DNA of 64,000 nt, from positions 33,869 through 97,868 of the forward strand of contig JANQMC010000098.1 of the NCBI GenBank assembly GCA_028280305.1, given 5' to 3'. A program made the position numbers and the translations under genes. This document shows, piece after piece, positions 35,385 to 44,291 of the stretch. The DNA is from Pelagibius sp. (GTDB taxonomy: Bacteria; Pseudomonadota; Alphaproteobacteria; Kiloniellales; Kiloniellaceae). The notes under the pieces were generated by a model. That model ran no database searches and was not told the DNA's origin. It saw only the letters and a program-made list of their open reading frames with translations. How positions within the stretch are numbered: position 1 is the first letter of the stretch; each line of letters begins with the position of its first letter.

Positions 35385-36443
35385 GTGGCCGATCCAATTC
35401 TGCGGTTATCACAACTGTCCAAGCGCTTTGGACAGTTCGAAGCGGTGAAGGGGATCGATCTCGCCATCCAGGAGGGCGAGTTCTTCACCATTGTCGGCCC
35501 TTCGGGCTCCGGCAAGACCACGCTCATCCGCATGCTGGCCGGCCTGGAAGAACCCAGCGACGGGGAAATCCTGCTGCGCGGCGAGCGCATCAACGAAACC
35601 CCGGCGAACCGCCGGCCGACCTGTATGGTCTTCCAGTCCCTCGCCCTCTTCCCCCATCGCAGCGTCGGCCAGAACATTGAATTTCCGCTGAAGATGCGCG
35701 GCGTGCCGCCGGTGGAGCGCATGAACCGGGCGCTCGACCTGCTGCGCCTTTTGCGCCTGCCGGAGGACTATTACAAAAAGCAGGTGAGCCAGTGCTCCGG
35801 CGGCGAGCGCCAGCGCATCGCCCTCGCCCGCGCCCTCGCCTTCGACCCGGAAATCCTGTTCTTCGACGAACCGCTTTCGGCCATCGACTACCGCCTGCGC
35901 AAGACCCTGGAGAAAGAACTGAAGGACCTGCACCGGGAAACCGGCAAGACCTTCGTCTACATCACCCACAGCCTGGAAGAGGCCATGGTGATGTCGGACC
36001 GCATCGGCATCATGCGCCTGGGCGAACTGGTCCAGGTGGGCGCGCCGGATGAAATCTACTCGCGTCCTGCCAACCGCTTCGTCTCAGAGTTCATGGGCGA
36101 GGTCAATGTGCTGGAGGTAAAGCCCAACGGCGCCGGCCTGCACTGCCCGGTCCTGGGATCCACGTTGCAGGGCCCGGACGGCAAGGCGGACTTCGAAAGC
36201 GGCTACCTGGTGATTCGCCCGGAGTACCTGCGTTTCATCGCACCGGGCGAGACGGCGGAGAACACCGTCACCGGCGTGCTCTACAATGAATACGCCCTGG
36301 GCAGTCGCATCCAGTATCAGGTCCGCGTCGGCGAGCAGGTCTTCCTGGTCGAGAAACTGCGCGAGCAGCGCTACGGCGGCAAACTGGACGACGAGGTCAC
36401 CATCGGTTGGGAGGCGCGCGACAGCGTGCTGGCAACCGAATGA
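35385..36443 (+). CDS. Polyamine-type ABC transporter ATPase (PotA-like)
   Basis: 352 residues starting with GTG. Walker A is G-P-S-G-S-G-K-T-T-L, the signature is C-S-G-G-E-R-Q-R, Walker B is I-L-F-F-D-E-P-L-S-A-I-D, and a TOBE domain occupies the last 90 residues. It powers the import system encoded around it. Its stop overlaps the next start by ATGA. Confidence 0.94.
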   Translation: MADPILRLSQLSKRFGQFEAVKGIDLAIQEGEFFTIVGPSGSGKTTLIRMLAGLEEPSDGEILLRGERINETPANRRPTCMVFQSLALFPHRSVGQNIEFPLKMRGVPPVERMNRALDLLRLLRLPEDYYKKQVSQCSGGERQRIALARALAFDPEILFFDEPLSAIDYRLRKTLEKELKDLHRETGKTFVYITHSLEEAMVMSDRIGIMRLGELVQVGAPDEIYSRPANRFVSEFMGEVNVLEVKPNGAGLHCPVLGSTLQGPDGKADFESGYLVIRPEYLRFIAPGETAENTVTGVLYNEYALGSRIQYQVRVGEQVFLVEKLREQRYGGKLDDEVTIGWEARDSVLATE

Positions 36444-37357
36444 CAGCAACGACGGAGATCAGAGCCACAGAGACCGACAAGCCACGGCACCGCCGGGAGC
36501 GCCGCCTCCACGTCAGCCCCGGCCTGCTGACCGCCCTGCCCGTTCTGATCTTCCTGGCCCTGGCTTTTGCGGCGCCGCTGCTGGCGGTCTTCGGCTACTC
36601 CTTCATGCCCGAGGGCACCTTCGACTTTACCTTCCCGCCGACCCTGGAGAACTACCTCGCGGTTTTTTCCGGCAGCTATTACATCTCCTTCGCCAAGTCT
36701 CTGGGACTGGCGCTGGTGACCGTCGTCCTACTGATGGTGATCTGCTGGCCTATCGCTTACGGCATGGCCAAGCTCTTCGGACGCTGGGCCAACCTCATGA
36801 CCCTGGCGATTATCATTCCGCTCTTCGTCTCGGAGAACATCCGTCTCTTCGGCTGGGTCCTGTTCCTCATCAAGGGCGGCGTCTTCCTGGGCGGCCTGAA
36901 GGCCTGGCTGGGCTTCGACGGCGAGAGCATTCTCTACGACGTGCCGGCCATCGTGCTGGGGCTGGTCTACGTCTACCTGCCATTCACGCTGTTTCCTATG
37001 GTGCTGGGCATCTCCATGGTCTCACGCGAAGTGACTGAAGCAGCCTTCGACATGGGCGCCTCGCGCTGGCAGGTCTTCCGCGAGGTCGAACTGCCGCTGG
37101 CGACACCGGGCATCCTGATCGGCGGCCTGCTGACCTTCATTCTTTCCCTGGGCTCGCTGGCGGAATCGAAGATCCTGGGCGGGCAGGCGGTGATCATGAT
37201 CGCCGACGAAATCGAAACCGCCTTTACCTTCGGCCAGAACTGGCCCCTGGGCTCCGCCCTCTCGGTCATCCTGATCCTCTTCTCCGGCACCCTTGTTCTC
37301 ACTCTGCTGAGCTGGGTCGACCTGGACCGCATTCTGGGGCGTGGCGGCAATGACTGA
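36440..37357 (+). CDS. Polyamine-type ABC transporter permease (PotB-like)
   Basis: 305 residues from the ATG at 36440. A basic cytosolic tail (K-P-R-H-R-R-E-R-R) precedes about six membrane helices. The EAA loop reads E-V-T-E-A-A-F-D-M-G-A-S-R. It is the first of two permeases. The start overlaps the ATPase stop by ATGA, and its stop overlaps the next permease. Confidence 0.94.
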   Translation: MTATTEIRATETDKPRHRRERRLHVSPGLLTALPVLIFLALAFAAPLLAVFGYSFMPEGTFDFTFPPTLENYLAVFSGSYYISFAKSLGLALVTVVLLMVICWPIAYGMAKLFGRWANLMTLAIIIPLFVSENIRLFGWVLFLIKGGVFLGGLKAWLGFDGESILYDVPAIVLGLVYVYLPFTLFPMVLGISMVSREVTEAAFDMGASRWQVFREVELPLATPGILIGGLLTFILSLGSLAESKILGGQAVIMIADEIETAFTFGQNWPLGSALSVILILFSGTLVLTLLSWVDLDRILGRGGND

Positions 37358-38156
37358 GGGGCGCAAGAAACGCATCACCCATAACCTGATCGCCGTCTGG
37401 TCCGGCTCGCTGATCCTGTTTCTTTACCTGCCGATCCTCACCGTGATGCTGGCATCCTTCTCGAAGCAGCGTTACTTCCGCTTCCCGGTCCCCGCCTTCG
37501 ACGGCAAGTGGTACGAGCGCGCCTTTTCATCCCTGACGGTGCGCGACCTGGTTTCGACCTCGCTGTCCATCGCCGTCATCGTCGCGCTGGCTTCTGTTGT
37601 CCTGGGGTTCTTCGGGGCCCTAGCCTTTGCCCGCTTCGATTGGCGTGGCCGACGCCTCTATCAGCGTCTGGTCCTGCTGCCGATCTTCTTCCCCCAGGCC
37701 GTGCTCGGCCTGGCCCTGCTCATCTGGTTTTCTTCCGTCGGGATCATTCCCGATTGGCGGACGGCGGTGATCGCGCACATGGTATGGATTGTGCCGATCG
37801 TGACTCTTGTCATCTCTATCCAGGCATACTCGTTTGACCCCGCTTTGGAGGAGGCCGCCTTTGATCTCGGCGCAAGCCGCTGGCAGACCTTGAAAGAGGT
37901 CACCTTGCCGGTGCTCTGGCCCGGTGTCGTCTCCGGCGCGCTTTTCGCCTTCCTGCTTTCCTGGGGGAACTTTCCCCTTTCCCTCTTCACAACCGGCGCC
38001 GACCAGACCGTGCCCGAATGGCTCTATGCCAAGATGGTGTCGGGCTATACGCCCCTGGTGCCGACGCTGGGGGCACTGACCACCACCAGCGCGGCCCTGG
38101 TCCTGATTCTCGGCTACGGCGGCTGGGTTCTGATGCGGCGCAGACAGGCGAGGTAA
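37350..38156 (+). CDS. Polyamine-type ABC transporter permease (PotC-like)
   Basis: 268 residues from the ATG at 37350, which overlaps the end of the upstream permease; a GTG three codons earlier is possible. About six membrane helices, with the EAA loop L-E-E-A-A-F-D-L-G-A-S-R-W. It completes the binding protein/ATPase/two-permease set. The oxygenase gene starts three bases after its stop, so transport and metabolism are in one operon. Confidence 0.94.
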   Translation: MTEGRKKRITHNLIAVWSGSLILFLYLPILTVMLASFSKQRYFRFPVPAFDGKWYERAFSSLTVRDLVSTSLSIAVIVALASVVLGFFGALAFARFDWRGRRLYQRLVLLPIFFPQAVLGLALLIWFSSVGIIPDWRTAVIAHMVWIVPIVTLVISIQAYSFDPALEEAAFDLGASRWQTLKEVTLPVLWPGVVSGALFAFLLSWGNFPLSLFTTGADQTVPEWLYAKMVSGYTPLVPTLGALTTTSAALVLILGYGGWVLMRRRQAR

Positions 38157-38159
38157 ACC

Positions 38160-39191
38160 ATGACCGACAACCCCAAACTCGACAGCAGCCTGCGCGGCGC
38201 GCGGGTCGCGCTGGAAGAGATCCCGGTCATCGACTTCGGCCCTTTCCTCACCGGCGATCTCGCAGCCCGCCAGGCCGTGGCGCGGAAGATCGGATCGGCC
38301 TGCCGCAACATCGGCTTTTTCTACCTCGCCAACCACGGCATCTCTCCGGCTTTGCGGGAGCGCACCTTTGCCGAGGCCAAGCGTTTCTTCGACCAGCCGC
38401 TGGCTGCGAAGATGGCCGTGGATATCGAGAAATCGCCCTGTCACCGCGGTTACTTCAAGATGGGCGGCGAGAACCTGGACCCGGAGAAACAGACCGAGGC
38501 CGGCGATCTGAAAGAGGGCATCAAGATCGGCCGCGATCTGGCCGCCGACCATGCGCTGGTGCGCGCCGGGCTGCCGCTCCACGGCGCCAATCTCTGGCCC
38601 GAGAACCTGCCGGGCTGGCAGGGCGCCATGCAGTCCTACTTCGACGCCCTGACCGGCCTGGGCCGTCAGATCATGCACGCCTTCGCCCTCTCGCTCGACC
38701 TTGACGAATGTCACTTCGACCGTGATCTGACCGACCCCATGGCGACCCTCGGCCCGCTGCACTATCCACCGCAGCAAGGCAGCATTACCGAAAAGCAGAT
38801 CGGCGCCGGTGCGCATACCGACTTCGGCTGCCTGACCATTCTGGCGCAGGACATGAACGGCGGCCTGCAGGTCAAGAACGCCGCCGGCACCTGGATCGAC
38901 GCCCCGCCGCTGGCCGATGCCTTCGTCATCAACATCGGCGACATGATGGCGCGCTGGACCAACGATCTTTTTGCCTCCACCCAGCACCGGGTGGTGAACG
39001 TTTCCGGCAAGGAGCGCTATTCCATCCCCTTCTTCTTCGATCCGAACTACATGGCCAGGGTCGAAGCCCTGCCGAGTTGTGTCGGCCCCGGACGTCCGGC
39101 GAAATTCAAGCCGACGACCTCCGGCCAGCATCTGCTGGACATGATCAACGCGACCTTCGACTATCACCGGGAGAAAGAAGGAACCGCCTGA
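38160..39191 (+). CDS. 2-Oxoglutarate/Fe(II)-type oxygenase, isopenicillin N synthase family
   Basis: 343 residues of the DIOX_N plus 2OG-FeII_Oxy architecture. The iron ligands are His219 and Asp221 (G-A-H-T-D-F-G) and His276 (Q-H-R-V-V-N). The co-substrate anchor is Arg286-x-Ser288 (E-R-Y-S-I-P). It would hydroxylate or otherwise oxidise the imported compound with O2. Placed between a polyamine-type importer and a PuuD-like hydrolase, an amine or amino-acid-like substrate is likely. The family is functionally diverse and the actual reaction is unknown. Confidence 0.92.
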   Translation: MTDNPKLDSSLRGARVALEEIPVIDFGPFLTGDLAARQAVARKIGSACRNIGFFYLANHGISPALRERTFAEAKRFFDQPLAAKMAVDIEKSPCHRGYFKMGGENLDPEKQTEAGDLKEGIKIGRDLAADHALVRAGLPLHGANLWPENLPGWQGAMQSYFDALTGLGRQIMHAFALSLDLDECHFDRDLTDPMATLGPLHYPPQQGSITEKQIGAGAHTDFGCLTILAQDMNGGLQVKNAAGTWIDAPPLADAFVINIGDMMARWTNDLFASTQHRVVNVSGKERYSIPFFFDPNYMARVEALPSCVGPGRPAKFKPTTSGQHLLDMINATFDYHREKEGTA

Positions 39192-39214
39192 ACCATGGCC
39201 CAGCCGTCAAGCCC

Positions 39215-39949
39215 ATGAGACGCCCGCTGGTCGGCGTCACCGCCGACTTCCGCACCTATGATTCCGCGCCCTATCATGTCGTCGGCGACAAATACGCCCG
39301 TGCGGTCTGGGAGGTTTCAGGCTGTACGCCGGTTATTATTCCCGCCATGGCGGAAAGCCAGGACGCCAAGGATCTGCTGGAGCGCCTGGACGGCCTGATG
39401 TTCACCGGCAGCCCCTCCAACGTCCATCCGAGCCGCTACGGCCGGAGCGCCGACAAAAAAGCCGAGCCCTACGATGAAGCGCGGGATGCGATGACCTTTC
39501 CGATCATCGACGCGGCCCTGGAAACGGGCCTGCCCAGCCTCTTCGTCTGCCGAGGCTTTCAAGAGTTGAACGCCGCCCTCGGCGGAACGCTGCACCCTGA
39601 GGTACACAAGATCGCGGGCCGCATAGACCATCGCGCACCCAAGCATGACGACCCGGACGTGCGCTACGGTCCAAGCCACGGCATGACGTTTACCGCCGGT
39701 GGCCGCTTTGCGGAGATCGCCGGCGCCACGGAGATCGAGGTAAACTCGATCCACAGTCAGGGCATCGACGTCGCGGCGCCCGGCCTGGAGATCGAGGGCC
39801 ACGCCCCCGACGGCACACCGGAGGCCGTCGTCGTCACCGGCGCCAAGGCCTTCGCCCTCGGCGTCCAATGGCATCCGGAGTACAAAGCTCTGGAAAACGA
39901 CTTCTCCACCCGCCTCTTCCGTGCCTTTGGAGAGGCGGTGAAGGGCTAA
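39215..39949 (+). CDS. Gamma-glutamyl hydrolase, PuuD-like class I amidotransferase
   Basis: 244 residues from the ATG at 39215; the longer frame before it overlaps the oxygenase gene. The triad is Cys112 (F-V-C-R-G-F-Q-E-L-N), His220 and Glu222 (G-V-Q-W-H-P-E-Y). PuuD enzymes remove gamma-glutamate from gamma-glutamyl-GABA and similar compounds. It ends the ABC/oxygenase operon, so one catabolic step probably releases glutamate from a gamma-glutamylated product. A gamma-glutamyl ligase is not adjacent, but two GS-like candidates lie elsewhere in the window. Confidence 0.9.
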   Translation: MRRPLVGVTADFRTYDSAPYHVVGDKYARAVWEVSGCTPVIIPAMAESQDAKDLLERLDGLMFTGSPSNVHPSRYGRSADKKAEPYDEARDAMTFPIIDAALETGLPSLFVCRGFQELNAALGGTLHPEVHKIAGRIDHRAPKHDDPDVRYGPSHGMTFTAGGRFAEIAGATEIEVNSIHSQGIDVAAPGLEIEGHAPDGTPEAVVVTGAKAFALGVQWHPEYKALENDFSTRLFRAFGEAVKG

Positions 39950-40827
39950 ATCGCCAAATCGTTCTCGATCACATGATTGGCAATGGCACCAGGGGTCGTG
40001 AACCAGATCTGCTCGCGCTCGGCAGCGATGTGTTGAAGAGCGCGGCGCAGGTGGCGCAACCGGTAAGGCTGACCGACAAGATAAGGGTGGAGCGCGATAC
40101 CCATCACCAGCGGCTGCGCTTCGGCCTGCTGCAGCATTTCCTCGAAGTTGTCGACGATCAGATCGGTGAAATCGGCCGGGCTCATGCGATGCAGCGGGAT
40201 CGCCGGAATGTCGTTCACCTCCTGCGGATAGGGCAGCGCCAGAATACGGCCGCTGCGAGTCTCCAGCCAGATCGGTTGATCGTCACAGCACCAATCCAGA
40301 AGGTAACGGTAACCGGCTTCCTGCAGCAGGTCGGGGGTGGTTCGGCTTTCGGATATCCAGGGCCCGAGCCAGCCGACCGGCGTCTTGCCCTCGGCCTCCG
40401 CCAGCGCCGCGGTCGCCTCCGCAATCAGGTTACGCTCATCGGCCTCGTCGAAATCGCCCTGCCGTTCTGAATTGCTGCGCCCATGGGCGATGATCTCGTC
40501 GCCGCGCCCGCGAAAGGCCGCCACCACCTGCGTACAGTGATCGTAGATCGCGGCATTGACCAGAACGCCCGCCGGCAGGCCGAGGGCATCAAACATATCC
40601 AGCATGCGCCACACGCCGACACGGTTGCCGTAGTCACGCCAGGCAAAATTCAGCACATCCGGCTCCGGTCCCGCCGACGCCAGCTTCGCGCCGAGCCCCT
40701 CTCCGAAAGCGAAGTGTTCCAGATTGAGTCCAATGTAGACCGCCAACCGCGTGCCGTTCGGCCAGTCGTAGACCGCTCTCTCGGTGATCGCGCTGTAGCC
40801 ATAGCGCCCATGTGTCGGCAGCTTCAC
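39946..40827 (-). CDS. Polysaccharide deacetylase-family hydrolase (PuuE/allantoinase-like)
   Basis: 293 residues of the NodB-like barrel, closest in feel to PuuE-type allantoinases and related amidohydrolases: Y-I-G-L-N-L-E-H-F, then W-R-D-Y-G-N-R-V-G-V-W, H-G-R-S-N-S-E-R-Q-G and a late A-L-H-P-Y-L-V-G. It has no signal peptide, so it acts in the cytosol, probably on a cyclic or linear amide rather than on polysaccharide. It converges on the PuuD-like gene with overlapping stop codons. Confidence 0.85.
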   Translation of the reverse strand: MKLPTHGRYGYSAITERAVYDWPNGTRLAVYIGLNLEHFAFGEGLGAKLASAGPEPDVLNFAWRDYGNRVGVWRMLDMFDALGLPAGVLVNAAIYDHCTQVVAAFRGRGDEIIAHGRSNSERQGDFDEADERNLIAEATAALAEAEGKTPVGWLGPWISESRTTPDLLQEAGYRYLLDWCCDDQPIWLETRSGRILALPYPQEVNDIPAIPLHRMSPADFTDLIVDNFEEMLQQAEAQPLVMGIALHPYLVGQPYRLRHLRRALQHIAAEREQIWFTTPGAIANHVIENDLAI

Positions 40828-40903
40828 GGCATCCCCTCATCCTCACTATACAAGCTCCAGGGCTATCGCTCCCGGTCCTAAAAGTCCAGTCAAGGCCGCA
40901 CGG

Positions 40904-42229
40904 CTACCATCCGATTGCCTGCGGCAGCCAGGTTGCCAACGGTGGCCAGGCAAAGAGGATCACCAGGGCGACAATCTGAATACCGATAAAGGGGATCGCC
41001 CCACGATAGATGTCGCTTGTGGCCACCCCGGGGGGCGCCGCACCTTTCAGGAAAAACAGCGCCCAGCCGAAGGGTGGCGTCAGAAAGGAAGTTTGCAGAT
41101 TCAGCGAAATCAGGATCGCCAGCCAGACCGGATCGACCCCCGCCGACATGAAAAACGGCAGAAACAGCGGCAGGGCGATATAGGAGATTTCGATCCACTC
41201 CAGGAAAAAGCCCAGTATGAACAGCAGGACCATCATGAAGATCACCGCCGTCGTGATGCCGCCGGGCAGGAAGGCGAACATGTCGGCGACCATGCCTTCG
41301 CCCCGCAACCCCCGAAAAGAGAGTGCAAAAACCTGTGCAGCAATCAGAATGAAAAAGATCATCGCCGAGATTCGGGTGGTCATCTGGCTGACCTCGCGGA
41401 GCATGGCGATGGTAAGACGGCCGTAGAGGGCGGCGATCAGGATCGAGATGAAAGCGCCGACGGCCGCCGCCTCCGTCGGGGCCGCAAGACCGCCGATGAT
41501 CGAACCGAGAACGCCGAAGATCAGCAGCAGCGGCGGAAACAGCACCCAGACCACACGCCGCAGAAGCGCCAGTCCCGGGAGCGCGCGGCGCTCCTCGACC
41601 GGCAGCGGCGGCGCACTTTCAGGATACAGATGGGCAAACCCCAGGATGTAGAGACAATACAGCGCGGCCAGCAGAAGCCCCGGCAGCATCGCCGCCGCAA
41701 AGAGCGTGCCCACCGACTGCGCCGTTATGTCGGCAAGGAGGATGAGCACCAGACTGGGCGGGATGATCTGGCCCAGAGTGCCGGAGGCGCAGATCGTGCC
41801 GCAGGCGAGCCCTTTGTTGTAACCGCGTCGCAGCAGCACCGGCAGGGTCAACAGCGTCAGGGTCACCACCGTCGCCCCGACGATCCCGGTGGAGGCCCCC
41901 AGAAGCACGCCGACGATGACGATCGCCAGCGCCATACCGCCGCGCAAACGCCCGGCCAGCACCCCGACGACATCCAGCATCTGCTCGGCCACCCGCGAAC
42001 GCTCCAGCATCACCCCCATGAAGATGAACAGCGGAATGGCGAGGAACTCGTATTTCGTCACCACGCCGTAAATGCGCGCCGGCAACAGGTTAAAGAGGGT
42101 CTCGCCGAACCCCAGCATGCCGAAGACAAACCCGGCCAGGGCGATGCCGATCCCAACCGGCATCCCAACGGTCAGCAGCACGAAGAAGCCAAGGATCATG
42201 CCGATGGCCAGCCACTCGTTCGGACTCAT
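40904..42229 (-). CDS. dctM: TRAP transporter large permease (DctM)
   Basis: 441 residues from the ATG at 42229, which overlaps the DctQ stop by ATGA. About twelve hydrophobic segments and the family block G-L-A-A-P-T-E-A-A-A-V-G are visible. The open frame extends far upstream as an antisense-like shadow inside dctQ with no membrane character. It forms the sodium-driven channel with DctQ. Confidence 0.93.
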   Translation of the reverse strand: MSPNEWLAIGMILGFFVLLTVGMPVGIGIALAGFVFGMLGFGETLFNLLPARIYGVVTKYEFLAIPLFIFMGVMLERSRVAEQMLDVVGVLAGRLRGGMALAIVIVGVLLGASTGIVGATVVTLTLLTLPVLLRRGYNKGLACGTICASGTLGQIIPPSLVLILLADITAQSVGTLFAAAMLPGLLLAALYCLYILGFAHLYPESAPPLPVEERRALPGLALLRRVVWVLFPPLLLIFGVLGSIIGGLAAPTEAAAVGAFISILIAALYGRLTIAMLREVSQMTTRISAMIFFILIAAQVFALSFRGLRGEGMVADMFAFLPGGITTAVIFMMVLLFILGFFLEWIEISYIALPLFLPFFMSAGVDPVWLAILISLNLQTSFLTPPFGWALFFLKGAAPPGVATSDIYRGAIPFIGIQIVALVILFAWPPLATWLPQAIGW

Positions 42230-42753
42230 GACGGCGGCCTTTCTTCGCCTTCGCCGCCACGAAACAGCAGGACGCCGTGCCGCAATGCCATCGCCAGGGC
42301 CTGGACAATCAGAACGGCAAAGCCGACGGGGATCAGTGCTTTCAGGGCATAGCGTGCGGGCAGCCCGCCGGGGTCGGGCGACATTTCGCCAACCCGCCAG
42401 GATTGACCGATGTAATTCTGCGAGAAGCGGATAATCAAGATCGCCACAACGATCAGCACCAGAGCGGAAATCAGATCCACCAAATGCTGCATCCTTGGGC
42501 TCATGCGCTCGTAAAGCATATCCACCCGCACATGGCCGCCATGACGCAGGGTATAGGTGATCCCGAAAAGGGCGATCACCGGCAGCAGGTGCCACTCAAG
42601 CTCCTGCAACCAGACCGTGCCCCAGGAAAAGAGGTAGCGGCTGGCCACGTTGAACGTGACCAGCAGCACCAGAATGAGGGTAACCCAGGCTGCGGCACGT
42701 CCGACGAAGTCGGTCACCGCTTCCAAAGCACCCGCAACACGCAACAACGACAT
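42226..42753 (-). CDS. dctQ: TRAP transporter small permease (DctQ)
   Basis: 175 residues with four hydrophobic helices, including the family-typical W-L-Q-E-L-E-W-H-L between helices 1 and 2. It anchors the large permease and the binding protein. It lies 31 bases downstream of the binding-protein gene. The C-terminus is highly charged (G-E-G-E-E-R). Confidence 0.9.
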   Translation of the reverse strand: MSLLRVAGALEAVTDFVGRAAAWVTLILVLLVTFNVASRYLFSWGTVWLQELEWHLLPVIALFGITYTLRHGGHVRVDMLYERMSPRMQHLVDLISALVLIVVAILIIRFSQNYIGQSWRVGEMSPDPGGLPARYALKALIPVGFAVLIVQALAMALRHGVLLFRGGEGEERPPS

Positions 42754-42784
42754 AAGAAACAGACTTCTTGTTGCTAACCAGGAA

Positions 42785-43879
42785 TCAGGCGCCGCGCAGT
42801 TGGCTGTGCCAGACTCCCTCGCTTAAGGAAGCCCATTTGTCGTGCTTCTCCTTGAAGTCGAAGTAGGACTTCATCACCTTGGCGAAAACCGGATCTCCGC
42901 CGGCGAGTTCCTCATAGACGCCGTCCATCTCCTTGCGCAGGGCCGCGACCACATCCAGCGGCAGCGTGCGCGTTTCGGTTCCGGAAGCGACCATCTCGTC
43001 GAGCGCTATGCCGTTCACCGCCTCGGCATGGCTGTGCATGGCAAGGTTGGATGAGGCGCAGGCGTGGTAGACGATATCTTTCAAATCCTGGGGCAGGCTC
43101 TCCCAGGCCGTCTTGTTGATGGCAAACTCGGTCACCGTGCAGGGCTCGTGCCAGCCGGTCGTGTAGTAGTACTTCGCCGCCTTGTTGAGACCGAGCACCT
43201 GATCCTGGGCCGGGCCGACCCACTCCGCCGCATCGATCACGCCGCGCTCCAGTGCCGGAAAGATCTCTCCGCCTGGCAGCAGCCGGACATCGACACCCAA
43301 CCGGGCATAGCCGCGCCCGGCCAGGCCCGGAATACGCATCTTGAGGCCATCAAGATCCGCGACCGAGTTGATTTCCTTGTTGAACCAGCCGGTCATCTGC
43401 ACCCCGGTGTTGCCACAGGGAAAGGCCACCAGATTGAACGGCTCATAAACCTCATGCCACAGGTCGATGCCGCCGCCACTGTAGAACCAGGCGTTCTGCC
43501 CCTGCATCGACATACCGAAGGGAACAGCCCCAAAGAACTGAGCGGCCGGAACCTTGCCCGCACCGAAGTATGACACCCAGCCGTTACACTCGACGATGCC
43601 CTGAGAAGCGGCGTCGAAGCCTTCGAAAGCCGGTACCAATTCACCACCATGATAGATCTGGATGTCCAGTCTTCCGCCGGACATGGCACGAATGGTGTCG
43701 CAGAGCACCGACAGCGAGCCCGGCCCGGTGGAATACATGATCGCCCCCGGCGGAAAGGCCGTGGTCAACTTCCATTCGAACTTTTCCTGGGCCCGGACAA
43801 CCGCGGGCGCCGCAACTGTGGTGGCCGCCGCTGCTGCGGTCGCCACCGTCCCCTTTTTCAGAAACTCCCGACGTTTCAT
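42785..43879 (-). CDS. TRAP transporter binding protein, TakP-like (2-oxoacid type)
   Basis: 364 residues. A twin-arginine signal (M-K-R-R-E-F-L-K-K-G) and an alanine-rich segment end at V-V-R-A-Q-E. The mature protein resembles the TakP class that binds 2-oxo acids: W-K-L-T-T-A-F-P-P-G near the start, the arginine block L-K-M-R-I-P-G-L-A-G and A-E-W-V-G-P near residue 215. A 2-oxo acid or similar carboxylate is the likely ligand. It heads the three-gene TRAP operon; no regulator is next to it. Confidence 0.88.
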   Translation of the reverse strand: MKRREFLKKGTVATAAAAATTVAAPAVVRAQEKFEWKLTTAFPPGAIMYSTGPGSLSVLCDTIRAMSGGRLDIQIYHGGELVPAFEGFDAASQGIVECNGWVSYFGAGKVPAAQFFGAVPFGMSMQGQNAWFYSGGGIDLWHEVYEPFNLVAFPCGNTGVQMTGWFNKEINSVADLDGLKMRIPGLAGRGYARLGVDVRLLPGGEIFPALERGVIDAAEWVGPAQDQVLGLNKAAKYYYTTGWHEPCTVTEFAINKTAWESLPQDLKDIVYHACASSNLAMHSHAEAVNGIALDEMVASGTETRTLPLDVVAALRKEMDGVYEELAGGDPVFAKVMKSYFDFKEKHDKWASLSEGVWHSQLRGA

Positions 43880-44291
43880 TGCGTGAGCACTCCTCTTGAT
43901 CTGTCACCACCTCTGAGTCTTTTCGGACGCTCCCTTTTATTTGTGTATTTATAATTATTTTGTATTCAAAGGATACTGCAGCAACAAATCCTACGAACAT
44001 CAAGTTATTATCGTTCGTTCATAAATAATAATTGGATTCGATATTGAAATGAGCAAATGACCATACTTTCATCGTTATTCGATGAATTCATGAGCAAACG
44101 CCCGTGTTCTTTGGAAGCCCACCTACGAACCTTAAGGCGAAGATCGCCTCGGGGCTTCGCCCAGGGAAAGGCGGCGGGCACCAGAAAGCCCGATCACATC
44201 TCAACTTGGCGGTTTCGAAGCGTGGCGCAGGTCGACGACTGGCGGAGCGACAGGAAACCTTCTCCGAAGTCTTCTAAGCGAGCGGCGACGC
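43880..44291. other. Intergenic region, A+T-rich in its left half
   Basis: This 412-base stretch has no supported gene. Bases 43935-44070 are very A+T-rich and are the probable promoter region of the TRAP operon. A weak dyad GTATTC-AAA-GGATAC lies at about 43961-43975 and could be an operator. The right half is GC-rich and holds only a short frame (from 44057) that runs antisense into the HAD gene and lacks family features. Confidence 0.6.

Noticed and set aside
37620..39167. A 515-codon minus-strand frame opposite the permease and oxygenase genes
   Set aside because: It lies entirely antisense to two genes with clear family motifs and itself shows no domain or coherent fold.
40904..42595. 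N-terminally extended DctM frame
   Set aside because: The first 122 codons overlap dctQ, are arginine- and proline-rich, and lack membrane helices; the ATG at 42229 gives the usual DctM N-terminus.
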